A DNA stretch of 64,000 nucleotides from Smittia aterrima (taxonomy: Eukaryota > Arthropoda > Insecta > Diptera > Chironomidae). The notes under the pieces were generated by a model, which was not told the DNA's origin, ran no database searches, and was given only the letters and a program-made list of their open reading frames with translations. Location: positions 4,712,854 to 4,776,853 of the forward strand of contig CP093830.1 in assembly GCA_033063855.1 (NCBI GenBank), given 5' to 3'. The position numbers and the translations under genes were made by a program. Of the stretch, positions 30,501 to 45,000 are shown one piece after another. How positions within the stretch are numbered: the first letter of the stretch is position 1; each line of letters opens with the position of its first letter.

Positions 30501-33500
30501 AGGATCTCACTGCCTTCGATAAGAACGTTAAACTTTCATCGGAATACGATCGTGAACCTGATGTAGATTTCTCAGTGAAGGTCTTCGGATCTGAGCTTTA
30601 CTTCTTGTCAATGAGTCAAAACATTCCAGCAACTCCAGCTGATTTGATCAAACTCTTTGCTCGCGAGTTCAGCAAGGGAGTCGACTCTTTGAAGAATTTC
30701 CAATACAATTTCGAGAACCACGCTTTGTTCATGGACGGAGAGATCACTTATCCAACTGCTCTTGGTCTTCCCTTCAAATTGAGTAGCACTGGAGCTTCAG
30801 CCGTCAAGGTTGACATGTCAGGATCAATTGACGTTAAGAAATTGATGGACGATCCATTGAACTCAAAGGTTCAATTGAAATTCAGTCCAGCTGTTAACAT
30901 TTTCTTGTCCGGACAACTTGGATTCAGCTCATTCGCTTATGAAACTGCTTTGGAAGTCGCTGGAACTGTCTACACTAACACTGGATTCGACACAAATGTT
31001 GAATTGAAAGGAGGACGCAACATCGTCATCACACACACTCCAACAATTCATGAGCAATATGTCATTGATCTTGAACATAAAATCTCAACCGTTTCTCAAG
31101 AAAGCGGCCGTGAAGCTGTCAAGGTTCCACTCAAGTTCAAAGGCACTCATGAGTAAGTTTCGTTATAAAGTTTCTAATGATGATTTTTTAAATAAATTTT
31201 CTTAATCTTTAGTCGCGACACTGACATTTGCTTCGATCAAGTTGAGTTCTTGACCGGATTCACATTATGCACACGCATCATGACGACTCCAATGAACATC
31301 ACCGAGAATGCTCACTGGCCTTTGTATGGCAACAACCTTTTAAATGTTCGATTGGAAATGGTCGATGCTATCACATTCGTAGGAGAATTCGACGACAAGG
31401 GTGAGCTTTGCAAATGAATTTATTCAATTTTCAATCTGATGAAGTTTTCTCGTACTTGTAGATCCAGCCAAGCCAGGAGTTAACTTGTACTACAAAACAC
31501 CAACAAAGGATGCAAAGGATCGCGAAACATCTTTGAAACTTTTGTCGAGCTTCCGTCCAGAACATTTGATGGGAGGATTCTCGCTTTCAGTTCCAGTCCA
31601 AGTTGATAGTCCTTTCAAGATCGACGCCGCTGCAGGTCTCGTCAATCAAGAAAACGAAAAGAAACTTTATGTGAACGGCAACTACTTGGGAGGAGACTTC
31701 AAGTATGAGCTCGGATTCAAACGCAAGGGAAATGAAATCGAACCAATTCTGAAGTTCAACTCTGACATGACTTACCTTGAAGGAAAAATTATCGAAACAA
31801 AGACTCCAAACGGTGTCAAATATAGTTTGAATCAAGTTAAGTTCGGAAAAGATGCTTACGTTACTGTTGTTGATGGTTCAATTGAAATCGATGGCCCCAA
31901 AGTCTTGGCCAACCTCAAGTTCAAGCAAGGTCAGAATAATGTTGATCTCGTTGGATCAGTTGGATATCAACAAGGATTGTTGGACAGTGACATTAAATTG
32001 TCGAGCCCACAATATGACATGGCTAATGGAAAGCTCAACTACGCTCTCAAATTCAGCGACAAAAGCTTCAGCAATGACTTGACCGTCATCTGGGACAAAG
32101 ATTTGAACACAAAGACAAACAAATTTGAATGGAATCAACTCGCAGACTGGAGCAAGAAGGATTTGTTCAAGACTAAGAATGCTTTCACTGTTGGAAAGTT
32201 CAACACTGGTGGACGCTTCAATGGTGAGTTCGGACCAAAGAATGTTAACATCGACACTGGCATTGAATACAGCAACCAAAAAGCTGAATTCCAATTGGAC
32301 AACAAGTACAGCCAGAAGGCTCCTCATGATTATGACACTTCGCTCTACGCTGCTGCCAATCAGAAGTCATTCAAGCTTGTCGCGAAGCGTGATATTGAAG
32401 GCGAATCATCGAAAATCAGCAACAAAATAGAACTCTCGACTGGTTTGAAACTTGAACTCAACGGAAAGGTTCTCCACAAATTCGAACACACAAACGCTGA
32501 CGTTTACCTTCTAGCAACTTTCGTTCCGGGACCAAAGAAAGATCTCACCAAAGTTACCTTCAATTTGAAGAACACTGAGAAGGAGCACACATCATCTTCA
32601 AAGGTTGCAGTTGGAAAAACTGAATTCGCAAACTTTGAATCGAAATTGACTTATGGAAGCCAAATGGTTGGATCGATGAAGGGATCTCTCGGAAATGAAA
32701 TCAAAACTGACGGAACCTTCCAATCGACAAACGGAAAAGGATCAGCAAACATCAATGCTTCGGTCAAGGATCGTAAACTGAAGGTTGACTCGACATTCAC
32801 AATTCAAAAGCCAACTTTCGATTTCGCATCTGACATTTTCTACGATTTCGAGAAAGACAACACGAAGAAAGTTTCCTTCTCAACAAAGAACACTGTTGAT
32901 GACACAAAGTTCATTTCAAAGAACGATGTTGAAGTTTTCTCTGAGCGTTATGCTTTCAATGTTGATGCCACCAAGGAAGGAACTTTCGTTGATGGAAAGC
33001 AAAAAGCTTCAGCAGAAATCCAATTGCCAACAGGACGCAAGCTTTCGTCGACCATCGAGAGAGAAGCAAGAATGAACAAAGAAAACGTTAATGGAAAATT
33101 GCATTTAACTGCTACTGATGAGTTGCCCAACAAACAACAAAGACAAGCAATCTTGGACGTGAAGCTTTCTGATTTCAATCCAAAGGCTGGATTCTTCGAC
33201 TGGGTTGGATCTTTCAAATATCGCACACACGACAACAAAGACTTGAAGGTTCAAGTTGCTTTGAAGAATGTTCAGAAAGGACATTTCTCATCTGCTGATG
33301 GATCACTCCAAGTTGACGGAACTCTTGTTCCAGAAGTCACATCTCTTAACTTGAAAATCGCTGAATATTGCGAAAACCACGCAATCTACAACTTCAATGG
33401 TAAATATGGTTCGACTGGAGATATTGATGTCAATGGCAAATTCTACGTCGCAACAAAGGATCGTCCTCACTCACACGACTTCACTGGAGTCTTGAGCTTG

Positions 33501-36500
33501 CCTAACACGAAATTGCAGAGACTTACCGTCACATCCAACGGACAATTGACTGAACCAGCTGATGCCGAAGGATCTTACATCATCAAATACGCAGGAGCTG
33601 TTGACTTAGCTGGAAAGAAGGTTCAAGTTCAAACTGATTTGAAGACTTCACCGTCGAAGGGATCAGGATCACTTAAACTCGAATTGCCAGACACGAAACC
33701 AATTGAAGGAGCAATTACTTTCTCATGCAATCACAAGGATAAGGCTGACGGTTCATTCTCTTTGACTTACGCTGACAACAAGAAATTCTCGACTTCATTC
33801 AAAGCTCAACGCGAGGGTGAAGACAACATCAATCTTGATGTGACACTTCGTGGAGATCTTGAAACTTTCAAGGAAATTGTTTTCCATTTGAATGCCAAGA
33901 GACCAACCGAGAACGAGATCGTCGCTAAAGCAACTCTCAAGGCTGATGGTCAACAGTACAGTCTTGACTACGATCATCGCTTATCGCCCAAGGAACCTAA
34001 ATTCTCAGTCCTCATCGTTCGTCCTCAAGGAACATCAAAGATCTTGGCTGAAGCTCACATTGAATCGCAACTTAAAGGAAAAGGAAGTTTGATCGTTGAG
34101 AATGTCGAAGCATTCAATTTGATCGCAAATGTTGACGGTGACTTAAGCTCGATTGAAAACTTCTATCTCAAAGGAGACATCGACAGTAAACAGATTGGAC
34201 TTGACAAGTTCACATTCAACGTTAAATCAAAGGATGGAGCTGCAGGTCGCACTGGATTCGGATTTGAATTGACCAAGGGTGGAAGTCATCTCGTTTCAGG
34301 AACAACTGATTTCACAACCAAGAGCGACAAGGGACGCACAATCATTGAAGGAAAATCGACGATTAAGTTGACTGACGGAAAAGCTGATGAAGTTTCATTC
34401 AAACTTATCAGAAATGTTTTCGAACACGCTCGTGATGGTGAAACTGGTTTCGGTGGAATCCTCACTGTCATCGTTGGACCACGTAACTTTGCTGGAGAAT
34501 TGAAATTGACTGACAAGGAATTCCACTCCAAATATTCTGGATGTGAGGCGAGCAGCCGTTGCACGAACCTCAAAGTTAAGTCGACGCTCGAAAAGTCTTC
34601 TCTCGAATCCTTCAAACACAATCTTCAGATCACGATTGACTTGCGTCAAGTTGGATTCTCTCATGAGTTTGGACTCAATGCTGACACATCCCGTGATGGA
34701 CTCAAGTTCTCTCATTCAGTTGATGCCTACTTGCAAGCTGCAGACAAACCAGAATATCAGTACTCGCTCTCGATCAATCCATCAACAGCTGGAGCTCTTC
34801 TCTCTCTTCCATCTCGTCAAGTTGCATTGGACGCCACTTACAGATATCCACAAAACTCAGCTTTCGGTGTTTATGATACAACAGTCGCTTTCTACATGGA
34901 CAAGAAGAATAAGCCACAACAAAAGGCTGCTCTTGGATTCCGTGGTGAATTGAAACAAGGCGACAAGAACATGGTCTCTGGTAAGGGCGACCTTAGCTTC
35001 GAACATCCACGCGTGAAGAAACTTCGTGTTGGTGGAGAATTTGGAGCCAGCTCTGACACAATGGACATCAAATCGAAACTTGAATTCGATGTCTTCTCTA
35101 AGCCAACTGACATGATTGTCGTCACTGTTGACTTCGGCAACACTGATTCGACCGGAAGAGGTTTCAACATCAAGAACCTGGTTCAACTTCAATCTAAGGG
35201 ACTTGGAATTAACGCGAAGTACAGCGAACACGCTTCACTTTCATTCGATCAACGTACAATCTCAATTGGATCAGAATTGACTCTTCCAATTAACGACTTC
35301 CGTTTCGGTGTTAACGCAAACGCTAATGACAAGAGCTTCGATGTTAATGCTATCGTTTTCGGTCAACAAATCTTGAAATCGGCAGCTAATTACGATTTGA
35401 GCAAATACGACATTAGCCAAGAGACAAACATTCAATATCTCGCATCAGATCCAATTATCATGAAGTCAGCAATCAGTGGACTCACTGACGGAACATTCAC
35501 TTTGACTAAAGGAAATCTCATTAACGTCGATAGCGGTTACTCTATTGGAAAAGATATTCATCTTCTCGTCAAGGGATCTGGAAAGGAAGTTTTCAATGGA
35601 AAGATTGCCTTGGATCAAACTCATTTCTTCACTTCAAATTATCACATTGATGAGGCTCAACTGAAAGCTTTCACTAATGATTTGCAAACACAACTCAAGA
35701 CGGATCTTCAAAATGCTGAAAATGATGTTAAGAGCAAGTTCACCAACCTCCAAACATACTTCAATGATAAGCTTGATAAGATTGTCAAAGCAAGTCCCGA
35801 CTTCTCTCAATTCAAGGCTGAGTATCAACAAGAAACGCACAGACTCATGGAGGAATTGAAATCTGATCCTGCAATCAAGAAACTTATCGATCAGGCAACA
35901 GCAATTGTTGGTCAATTGGCAATGACTTTCAACCAAATTGCTTCAGCTATTCAAGAACAATTGAACACAATTGAAGCCGCAATCAGAAAATATTCTGAAG
36001 AAGCTTTGACTGCATTCAATGAAAAGATCTTGCCACAGTTGAAGAAGCTTTACGAAGCTTTGCAAGCTCTTGCTTCCGAGCTTTACGAACAAGCCGTTAA
36101 AATCATGTCTGCCTCATTCGAACGTATCGCAAAGGCACTTAAGACATTCGAAGAAGACTTCAACGCAATCTCCAAGGCAATTCGTGATACTACCGGCAGT
36201 TTCTATGAAGCCATCGGTGAATACATCAAGGAAATCACTCAAGAACTCAAGGACTTGTGCGAAGCTTTCAAGAAACAAATTCAAAATCTTCCAGGAGTTG
36301 AATTCGTTAAAGAGAAATATGCTCAGTTCATGGGTGAATTCAGTCCGATTGAGACTCTCAAGATTGTCCTCGCTGAACTCATCAACTCGATTGGTCACGT
36401 TGTTCCAGAACAAGCCAAACCATTGTTTACCAAGTTCTCAGATTATCTTCAAAAGAAACTTGGTGGCGAAGAAGTCGATGATCTTGCACTTCTCAAGGAG

Positions 36501-38619
36501 TTGTACAAGGCACTCATGGAAGCCATCACTGCATTCAAGAAGGAATATGTCGATGGATTCTCACCAAACCAATTGACAGCTCCAATCAACTTGAATGTCT
36601 TCAAACGTCTTCCTCCATTCATCACTAACGTTCGCTTCAGCGCTTTCAACCAGCTCAGAAGTCATTCGATCGTCAGTCTTCGTGATTTAGTTGATTTGTA
36701 TCGTCCTTACGCTTTCAATCCCGCTGAGCTCATTCCACCATTCACTCTCCACGGAGAAGTTTCTGATGGCTCACACTTCTTCACATTCGATGGACGTCAC
36801 TTGACTTTCCCAGGACAATGCGGTTACATTCTCGCGAGAGACTTCGTTGAAGGAAACTTCAGCATCGTCGCCAATCTTGTTGATGGAAAATTGAAGTCGA
36901 TTGCAGTGACTGACAAGAGTGGATTCGTTGAAATCAGCAGTGGCGGAGCTCTTCAATCAGGAGGCAGTGCTATTGAATATCCTTATCACAAATCAACTCT
37001 TCATGCATGGAGAACATTCCACACTGTTTCCATTCTCACTCAATACGGAGCTGCAGTTGAATGCTCAATTGATTTGAAGACTTGCCACGTTCGTGTTTCT
37101 GGATTCTACTCTGGAAAGACTCGCGGTTTGTTGGGCAATGGAAATTCTGAAACCTACGATGACTACTTGTTGCCAAATGGAAAGATTACTGAAAGCACCA
37201 GCGAACTTGGAAATGCTTACCGCACTCGTCAAGACTGCCCTGCGGTCACACAATCTGGTGATGATTACAAGAAGGCTGTTTCAAATGATTTCTGCTCGCA
37301 ATACTTTGGACGTGACTCACCTCTTCGTCTTTGCCTTTTGTTCATTAACCCCACAAACTATCGTGAGGCTTGTGAACATGCCGTTCAAGGATCACCCGAT
37401 GCACAGAAAGCAGCTTGCAGCATCGCAACAACTTACGCCAGTCGATGCAGACAAGAATTCATCCCAGTTACGATTCCAAAGGCTTGCTCTAGCTGCACAG
37501 TTGGAAACAAGCCACTCGATGTCGGTGATGAAGTCTCAGTGAAAGTTCCACAAAAGGAAGCTGACATTGTCGTTGTTTTTGACACCGGACTTGGAGCTCA
37601 ATCAACTGTCGTTCAAGAAGTTGTTACCGAATTGAAGACTGAGTTGAAGAAGAATGGAGTTTCCGACATTAAGATCATTGCCATTGGCTACAACGCTGAT
37701 AGCAAATATCTTTACTATTACACATCAAGCGGACAATTGAACTTCAACGGAAACTTTGCAACTGTTAAATCTGAAGGACCCAAGTTCGAGCATGCTCTTC
37801 ACACTGGAAACAATGAAATCGATAATGCTTTGGGTAAATTCGAGAAGGCAGTTAAGGAGACTCACTCAGACTTGGGAATTTCTCCCGATGCTCGTGCATT
37901 CCATCGCGCAATGAACTATCCATTCAGAGCTACAGCAACCAAGACCATTCTTGCTTTCAGATCTGACGGAATTCCATATTCAACCAACCCTGTAAGTTTC
38001 ATTTTGTCTCACTCAAAGTTCAAGGGAAATAATTGAATTTTTATTTAAAGGGCAAACTCGTCGCTGCTGAAGTGAGCGGAAAGAAAGCATACGAACGTGG
38101 AATCGGCGTTTACGCTGTCATGCCTGTCACAATCACGGAACCTGCTGACAAAGCCAAGAACATTGTTGGTAAGTGTATTGACTTAATGTTTCACTTGAAA
38201 AGTTTCTAAGACAAATAATTTTAGGCTTCAACAACAACGTCGCCCTTCTCATTAAAGAAGTTAAACGACAGAACATGGGATCAGTGGACACATGGAACAA
38301 ACTCAAGTATGAATCGGACATGGGTGTTGACTTAACGAAAAAGAATGGTTACGTCTTCAATCTTAATGCTTATCAAACCGATAAGAAGAAGTTCGTTGGA
38401 GTGGTCGGTTTTGTTTTAGCTGATGTCATTTCACGAACAGAAGTCCAAAGTGACTGTAAATGCGTTTTGGCTTCGGGACTTTATGCTGAGACGGAATGTA
38501 AGGCAACGGAACAAAAACTTTTGCCAGCGGTAAGTTGAACTTATGAAGCCGGAGAGTGAAAGTTTTTTAACTTCTGAAAACTTTTACAGAGCACGAAAAA
38601 GGCACAGAAAGGACGTTAA
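27519..38619 (+). CDS. apolpp: Apolipophorins precursor (apoLpp I/II)
   Basis: Backbone of lipophorin, the insect blood lipoprotein that carries diacylglycerol, sterols and other lipids from the fat body. Eight exons: 27519-27582, 28327-29297, 29372-31152, 31213-31400, 31462-37991, 38051-38168, 38225-38529, 38590-38619; 9,987 nt, 3,328 residues (Drosophila about 3,350). Signal peptide MGSSRVLFYFLAFLAIQATSA. The large lipid-transfer (vitellogenin-N) domain spans roughly residues 40-600. A furin site RQKR lies at 715-718, where the precursor is cut into apoLpp II (N-terminal) and apoLpp I. Long beta-rich repeats follow, an amphipathic helical stretch at about 2410-2615, and a vWD domain around 2765-2930 (CGYILARDF). 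Intron 1 (744 bp) is the longest. The last exon encodes nine residues and a stop. Confidence 0.97.
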
Positions 38620-38730
38620 AGGCAACAAACTCATCTCCAAGAACTGACAGCATCATCAAATATTACTGACTGTAATAATTCTTCATTATAACTTTTACAA
38701 TGAAAACAATTTGATGACAATCAACAAACA

Positions 38731-38736
38731 AATAAA
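38731..38736 (+). terminator. Poly(A) signal of apolipophorin
   Basis: AATAAA about 110 bases after the stop codon. Confidence 0.75.
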
Positions 38737-38974
38737 TAATTTAAATCTAACGAGAATAGTTTTCATCTTCCCGCAATTAAAGTTTCTTATAAAAGAAAGA
38801 CTTCATAATTTATTAAGAAACTCCCTTTTCGGCACGAAAATAAATTTGTCAACGTCTTCTTTGTAATGCGAAACGAACTCTCACGACAAACTTTTCTTGT
38901 TTCAAACATAAATATTATTAAACAACTCTCATTCAGAAGAAAATTTACATTCAACGGGATACGTTCATGTTTTC

Positions 38975-38983
38975 TATAAATAG
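38975..38983 (+). promoter_or_regulatory. TATA candidate TATAAATAG in the receptor upstream region
   Basis: A good TATA consensus with an initiator-like TCAGTC cluster about 100 bases downstream (near 39078). Whether it drives the receptor, a non-coding RNA or nothing is unknown. Confidence 0.3.
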
Positions 38984-41889
38984 CTGGGAGAGAAAGAATT
39001 TAAATTAATCATTGAACTATTGTTTACTACAGTTTATCTTCTGCGCAATGGCATTTGGGCAGTTTTTCCGCGATCACTCAGTCAGCATCTGCGTTTAAAC
39101 GTCTCGTAAACTTCTTAGTTTGCGTCTAAGAAATGTTCGAGTGATCATGTTCGTAGCAATCAGTATTCAATAACGAGTGAGACGTGTGATGTAATCAAAC
39201 AGTGAACGATGCTATTTGCTCGGCAGAAATTTCTGCACGCGTAAAGTTTGTCGATGAACATAAAGTCTTGTTGGGGAAATTAAATTTTCGTCTCGGAAAT
39301 TTCATGTCGATGGCACAAAACGCTCGAAAGCTGTTTTAAGAGCGAGAAAGAAAGAAACGAAAAACATTTTTGTTGTCTCGTGGAAATATATTTGAATTGA
39401 GCGGAAAATACTTGAGAAAGCGGAGTGGGCTGGCTCGGAGATTATGGACGGGGCGGCATAACAAGAGTGAGAATCTCGAGGCTGTTTTTACAATTTCGGG
39501 TGGAACACAAACACGTAATCAACTCCTTTCCGAACAAAAGTTAACAGTTCGTAATTCTAGCGATTAACTCAATTTATCTTAAATCTAACCCCAAATCAAC
39601 ATAAAGTTCTAAAAATAATTTTCTTCTTCTCAACTCATATGAAGTAATCTAACACTAATGATAACAGCAACAAGAAAAACATCTTCGATGGAAAAGAATG
39701 AAAGCAGAAAAAAAAGCTTCTTCTGTTTCACATCATTTCTCTTCTTCTTTTCATCAGCGTCGTCGATTCGAACGGTTCATTCTCCTTGTTTGTTTTATAT
39801 TTTCGTGTAATAATGAACGAAAAAAGAAAATATGTGGAAATTGTGTACGAATGTGAATAATGTGGGGAGGAAAATTAAGAGCGACACCGTTATAAAGTTC
39901 AGTTGTTTAGTAACGTGTTGGTTCTCTCTCACCGCAGCCTCGCAACCGCAAGTGGGCTACTTCTTAGAAAAGAACGTGACGTAACAGTCGAGCCTCTCCA
40001 GAAAGACGAAAATGTATGTGAGACTTGGAGGAATGGGCGAAGAGGAGGAATAAGGAAAGAGCGCGTTAGACGTCGGTAAAATAAATCATCTCAAGGAAAA
40101 GGGGCACCCGAAGCGTTGAAATGAATAGGAGGAAAATTATGTAAACAATTAGGGAAAGGATTTCATTTTCTCCGTCTTTTGCTTTAATTCGCACGCAAAA
40201 AATAAATAACGGTTCGTTGGAGATGTCATTTTGCTGGGAATGATGTGAAAGCTGCTCAGGACGACTTTGACATCACAATTTATAAGCCCCAAGACGCGTT
40301 GAGGAATCGCAAACAGAATTTAAATTAACTTTTTCCTCCACGTCAATCTCTTTCGTTTTGCATGCATAAACCTCAATGTGTTGTCTGTACCGGTGCGCGA
40401 CTGATAAACGATCGAGAGTTGTCTGCGAGGATATTCAATTAAGCTTCGATGACATCTTAACGACTCTCTTCCGTAATCTCGAAAGGAAAGGATAGCGAAA
40501 CGAAACGAAATGAAATGATAGCAGTTTAAGAACATCTCGTGGAGAATCATTGAACTTTACTTTACGTCAAGAAATCCGTTTGACTAATTTCCTCAGCTCA
40601 TTCTCGTCTCCGCTTCCCATCGCGTCTTTCCGTTTAAGATGATAAATTTGAAGGATGGCTTCGGCAGAGGAAAAGCAACCGAACAGAAAATGATAAGCGT
40701 GCGAGTCGTGAGAAAGAGGGAACTGAACGGAAAAAAAGAAACTAGGGCAAAACAAGTGAGAAATCGGAAAAATCTGAGTTATCCCAAATTTTTCTTTCTA
40801 CTCTAAAAAAGCGTGAAAGTTACTCGAACGGAAAAGCGTCCAATTTAGGAAAATCAAAAGAAAAAACTAATTTATTTAGTCGAAATTGAAAAAGTTATCG
40901 CGTTTGGTTAAAAGCGGCAACAGATTTTCAATTTTCCTCGAAAAAAGACCGTTAAGCCCGTCCAATCTGTAAAGGGTTGAGAGTTCACAGTCATCAACAT
41001 GAATTTAATGACATCATTTGCAAATGTTCTCATTATTCGCATTCCATCCCGGCAAGTTTACGATTCGAGCAATCGTTATTTGCCATTTTCAATTTGCCTT
41101 CTCATAAAAACGACTCGCAAGCTTACATCACGTCACTTTATTCGTATTCTTCTCCATTCCTTGAATTGACCGCAATCGAACGCAAACAAAAACATAAAAG
41201 TCGAAGCGTCTTGCTAATTTCAATCCGTCTATCAATTTTACTGCGAACGATGACGATGACTATGACTAGGAAGCAAACATAAAACAAAATAAATAATTCA
41301 ACAAAGACGCTGGACACATTCTTCATGTTGCGTTTTCCGCTTGATTTCGATTTAGGGGATGGGAGGGGGTGTGTGTGGGATGAGGAAAGCTAGAAATATT
41401 TTTTTATATGTTTGCCTAAAAGAACAAAACATGATACTTGCAAAACGGAGGGAGAACAGAGTATCATCCGACATAGACGAGTAACATAAACAAGTAATTT
41501 TTTATCAACAGAGCTTTCCAAGCTCACAAAGCCTTGACAGTGGATTTGTTGTTTGCTTTCCTAATATTGAGAAAATTAAAGACGACGACAAACAAATACA
41601 CGGAAAAGACTAGAAGTGAAAGCTTCTGTGATTGATGTTATGTGCGCGTGCCTCAATACTCGCAGGACACTTTTCTCTTGTTTACTTTATTTGAGAAAAA
41701 GCTTGAGGAAAGCAGCGTCTTGTGTTAACAAAAGAGAGAGAGGAAAATGAGAGACGAACATTTCACGGGATAAGCGACTGCGAATGCTGTAAAAAGCAAT
41801 GGTCCCGGCAGACATGACGTCATCTAACATTTTCTCTCGCCAACTTTCTCTCAATTTTCCGAGAGCTTTTCGGGAAAACTCTCGGAGCT

Positions 41890-42008
41890 TCACACACAGT
41901 GCAGAATGATAAAATAACGAATCCACGACGGCACGCGGCTCCAGTTGATAATCGGACGGCCGTCGATGTAGTGCCCATCCTTTCGCTTTCCGGTGCTCGA
42001 GTGAGCTG
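41890..42008 (-). other. GC-rich exon-like island of unknown origin
   Basis: Within AT-rich DNA, about 120 bases have raised GC content and, on the minus strand, a T-rich tract followed by tandem acceptor candidates (AAG/CAG at 42009-42006). The open frame reads SSTGKRKDGHYIDGRPII, then NWSRVPSWIRYFIILHCV and a stop at 41890. Codons look coding-like. It includes the 10-bp palindrome GACGGCCGTC at 41955-41964. I do not recognise the protein. It could be an exon of a gene nested on the other strand, a relic, or a conserved regulatory element. Confidence 0.3.
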
Positions 42009-45000
42009 CTTCAAAGTTAATCCAGTAAAAGAAAAAAAAATATTTTTTATTGAAAAGAAGAAAAAAGTATTTAATGATAATTTCATTTACGGAAAAGTGA
42101 AATGAAAAGAGATGTGAAAGTGAAATTATTTTCAAAAGTCGTAACGAAGATTGAACGGATGTTGATTACATATCGCTCTTTGTTCGTCAATCTCAATGAT
42201 GTGAACGGGGCGCCAATCTGTCTTGATGCGAAAGGAAGAAAGCTTTTCCATGTCGCGTGACTTTGCTTAAAAGGATTTTAATCGCAGACTTAATTGAGAG
42301 TTTTGTGCAAACGATAATAAACTTATTGTAAAGCAACACTTTCCCCGCCTTCGTGATTATGCTCGCGGCTCAGTTGGAACAATAAAAAAAAAGTTCCCCA
42401 AGTTAACACGGATGAAGTCGAAAGAAGAAGAGGAGAAATCATTTTCTCGCGTTAAATTTGATTTGTTGAAGAAACTTTACTCTCCCCGTTGTGTCCCACT
42501 CCGCAACACCGTGAACGAAATCATCCCGTGAAGAAGAAAAGTTGTAAAATACGCGAATTTAAATATTCCGATAATTTTCCTCAATCAAAATCTACAATGA
42601 AAAAGAGGGGAAGAGAGTGGAAAAGTTCATAACCGAATTACCGCCAGATGGTGAATGTTTAAAACCACCTACACATCAACTTTCGTTGAGTGAAAATTAT
42701 CAAATGATGAGAAAGGTTTTTGTTGAGATTTGAAGAGGGTGAAGCTTGTTTTTATTCCTTATCCCATCAAAGCCTCGTAAACGATTCTCACTTTCTGTTG
42801 AACGTCGCATTTTATTGCGCTGTTGTAATCCTCCTCGTTCTGTTCTGTCCCACATTCCTCCTTCAATGAAAAATCCATGAAACTTTTAATGTTCGTGCTT
42901 CCCCGATTTGATTTCTCTGTTCATCTTCTCCCGCTCGCTCTTTCCCAAGAGACAATTTACTGTGATGTGTCGTTTCTCAATATATTCGATGAACATGAGC
43001 CTGCTACTCATTCTTCCGACAATCGACTTCCCTCTCAACTCTCCGCCTCGTCCTTCGCATCCCGGGTGATGGATTGAACATTCATAATTTCCATCTCATT
43101 TCTTCGTGTCTTTCGTGGGAACATTTTTTTGCTGGCAACTTACTCTGCTTGAAAACTTCAACGAAGACTTGAAGAGGAGGACGAAGAAGATGGCAAAAAA
43201 AACTAGTGAGTTTTTATATATCAACTCAATGGGGTGTTTGCCAAGATGAGCTGAGAGAATTTGAATTCCTCAGAAAATTACCCATAAAGCGACATAAGAT
43301 GAGTTGATTTGATGCTACTCAAAGCAGCAGGGCGTCGAAGAGAATTCAAATTACTTCAAAGTCTCGAGCTATTCTTCAAGTAAAAAAATATTGACGAGTC
43401 TCTGAACCCTCATTTACCCTCTTTGAGAAGCTGCGCTCGTGTGCTGCTTCTTACTTACTCGAAATGAGAGAAAGAGAGCTGCGATATAAATCAGCAAATT
43501 AAGTTTCCCCATCTTCTGGGAATCGTAAAACAATTTTGCTGATAATGGCGCACGAGAACGTGATACTCGAGAACTTTGAAGCTTTCGCTTGTCTTCAATT
43601 TCTCGAAAAACAAAAATACTAGCTCGCTTTCGAGCTTGACGGACAAGTCGAGAGGAGGGGAGGAAAAAAAATATCATGAACGATGGAAACTCTCAGACTT
43701 CACATCAAAAACAATCTCGGGTTAGAAACAAGCAGGGAGTAAAAAAAATTTAAAATTGTGAAATGTACGAAGACAATTTTTATTTGAAGGGTAACACGCT
43801 GAGTGAGAAGCAGAAAATGTAGTTTCCTCCATAGAGCACAACAAGTCAAATGGGAAACGTTCGTCAGAGTTGTAGCCAAATCAAAAGAGATCAAATAAAG
43901 TCGTGTCATTGACGACATTGATGATCTCTGCCTGTGAATCTCGAGCATGTGATCACAGAAAATTATTATTCAAAAAAGGAAAGTTTTGCTATTCGAGAAT
44001 AAAAAGCTGGCAAAAGAGAAAAGTCGACGTAGTTGTCATGTTGTCTACTTCGATGTCACATTCCATTCCCTCCACTTCTCACTCCGTTTATTCATTCGCT
44101 GATGAAAAAGCTTCGAGAAGTGATGATGATGGTAATGCTGAAATGTGGGAATCAACGGAGTAGCAACGAGAAATTCTCATTTTTCTCCTCTTTCACTTTT
44201 TAATTTCCATCCGACGATTTTCTACAAGAATGATTACGTTCAAATAAATGCAGATGGGGATGGAAATTTTTTTCCGAAAGATAGTGAACGAAGGAGAGGA
44301 GATAGTGGAAGAAGAAATCAGGAATTTCAGAATATTTTTCGAGGCAAATGTAAAATTGCCTTGTTAGAGAAGCCAAAGCAATCGAAATGGAATTTAAGGG
44401 TGACGAAAGATTATCATAAAGTGACGTGACATTGACAACGAATGCAACCACTTCAAAGTTCATCGCTTCGAGACAAAGAGAGAGAAAAGTTGTCACACCC
44501 ATCATGATGATGATAATTGCAGATGTGTGATGATCCTTTGAGTCGTTTATTACATTCAGCAATTTATTTTTATTTGTGCGACATTTTGCGGAGTTTTTTT
44601 TCGTGCTCTCGAGTTTGTTGAGATGTCACAGCGTTCAGGTAATTGACAAACGTGTAAGTCAACAAGGGACGCATCACTAGTGAAAGGAGACGAAATATGT
44701 TTGCATGGGGAGTTTGGTCTCGTTTCGAGAGCACAAAAAAAAAGGGAAAAATTCAATTTTGCGTGATCCCTTTCTGTGATGTTTGTTGGTGCGAGCAATC
44801 GAGAGGTAGCAGGAAGAGGAAGTATTTCTCAGAAAAGTAGAAAAACACACGCAAAAATCACAAACCATGAGATGCTTCGAAATGTCACTTCAAGTATAAA
44901 ATTGAGAAATTAAATATTCAAATGGATCGATTGGTCTTGGGTTGAGTTAGCTAAGCAGCGAATTGGAACGTTCATGGCTTTCTCGTCCAAGGGAGAGATT

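Noticed and set aside
31587..36956. Many antisense and off-frame open frames within apolipophorin
   Set aside because: All lie within the single conserved 6.5-kb exon and show no independent start context, splice sites or family similarity.
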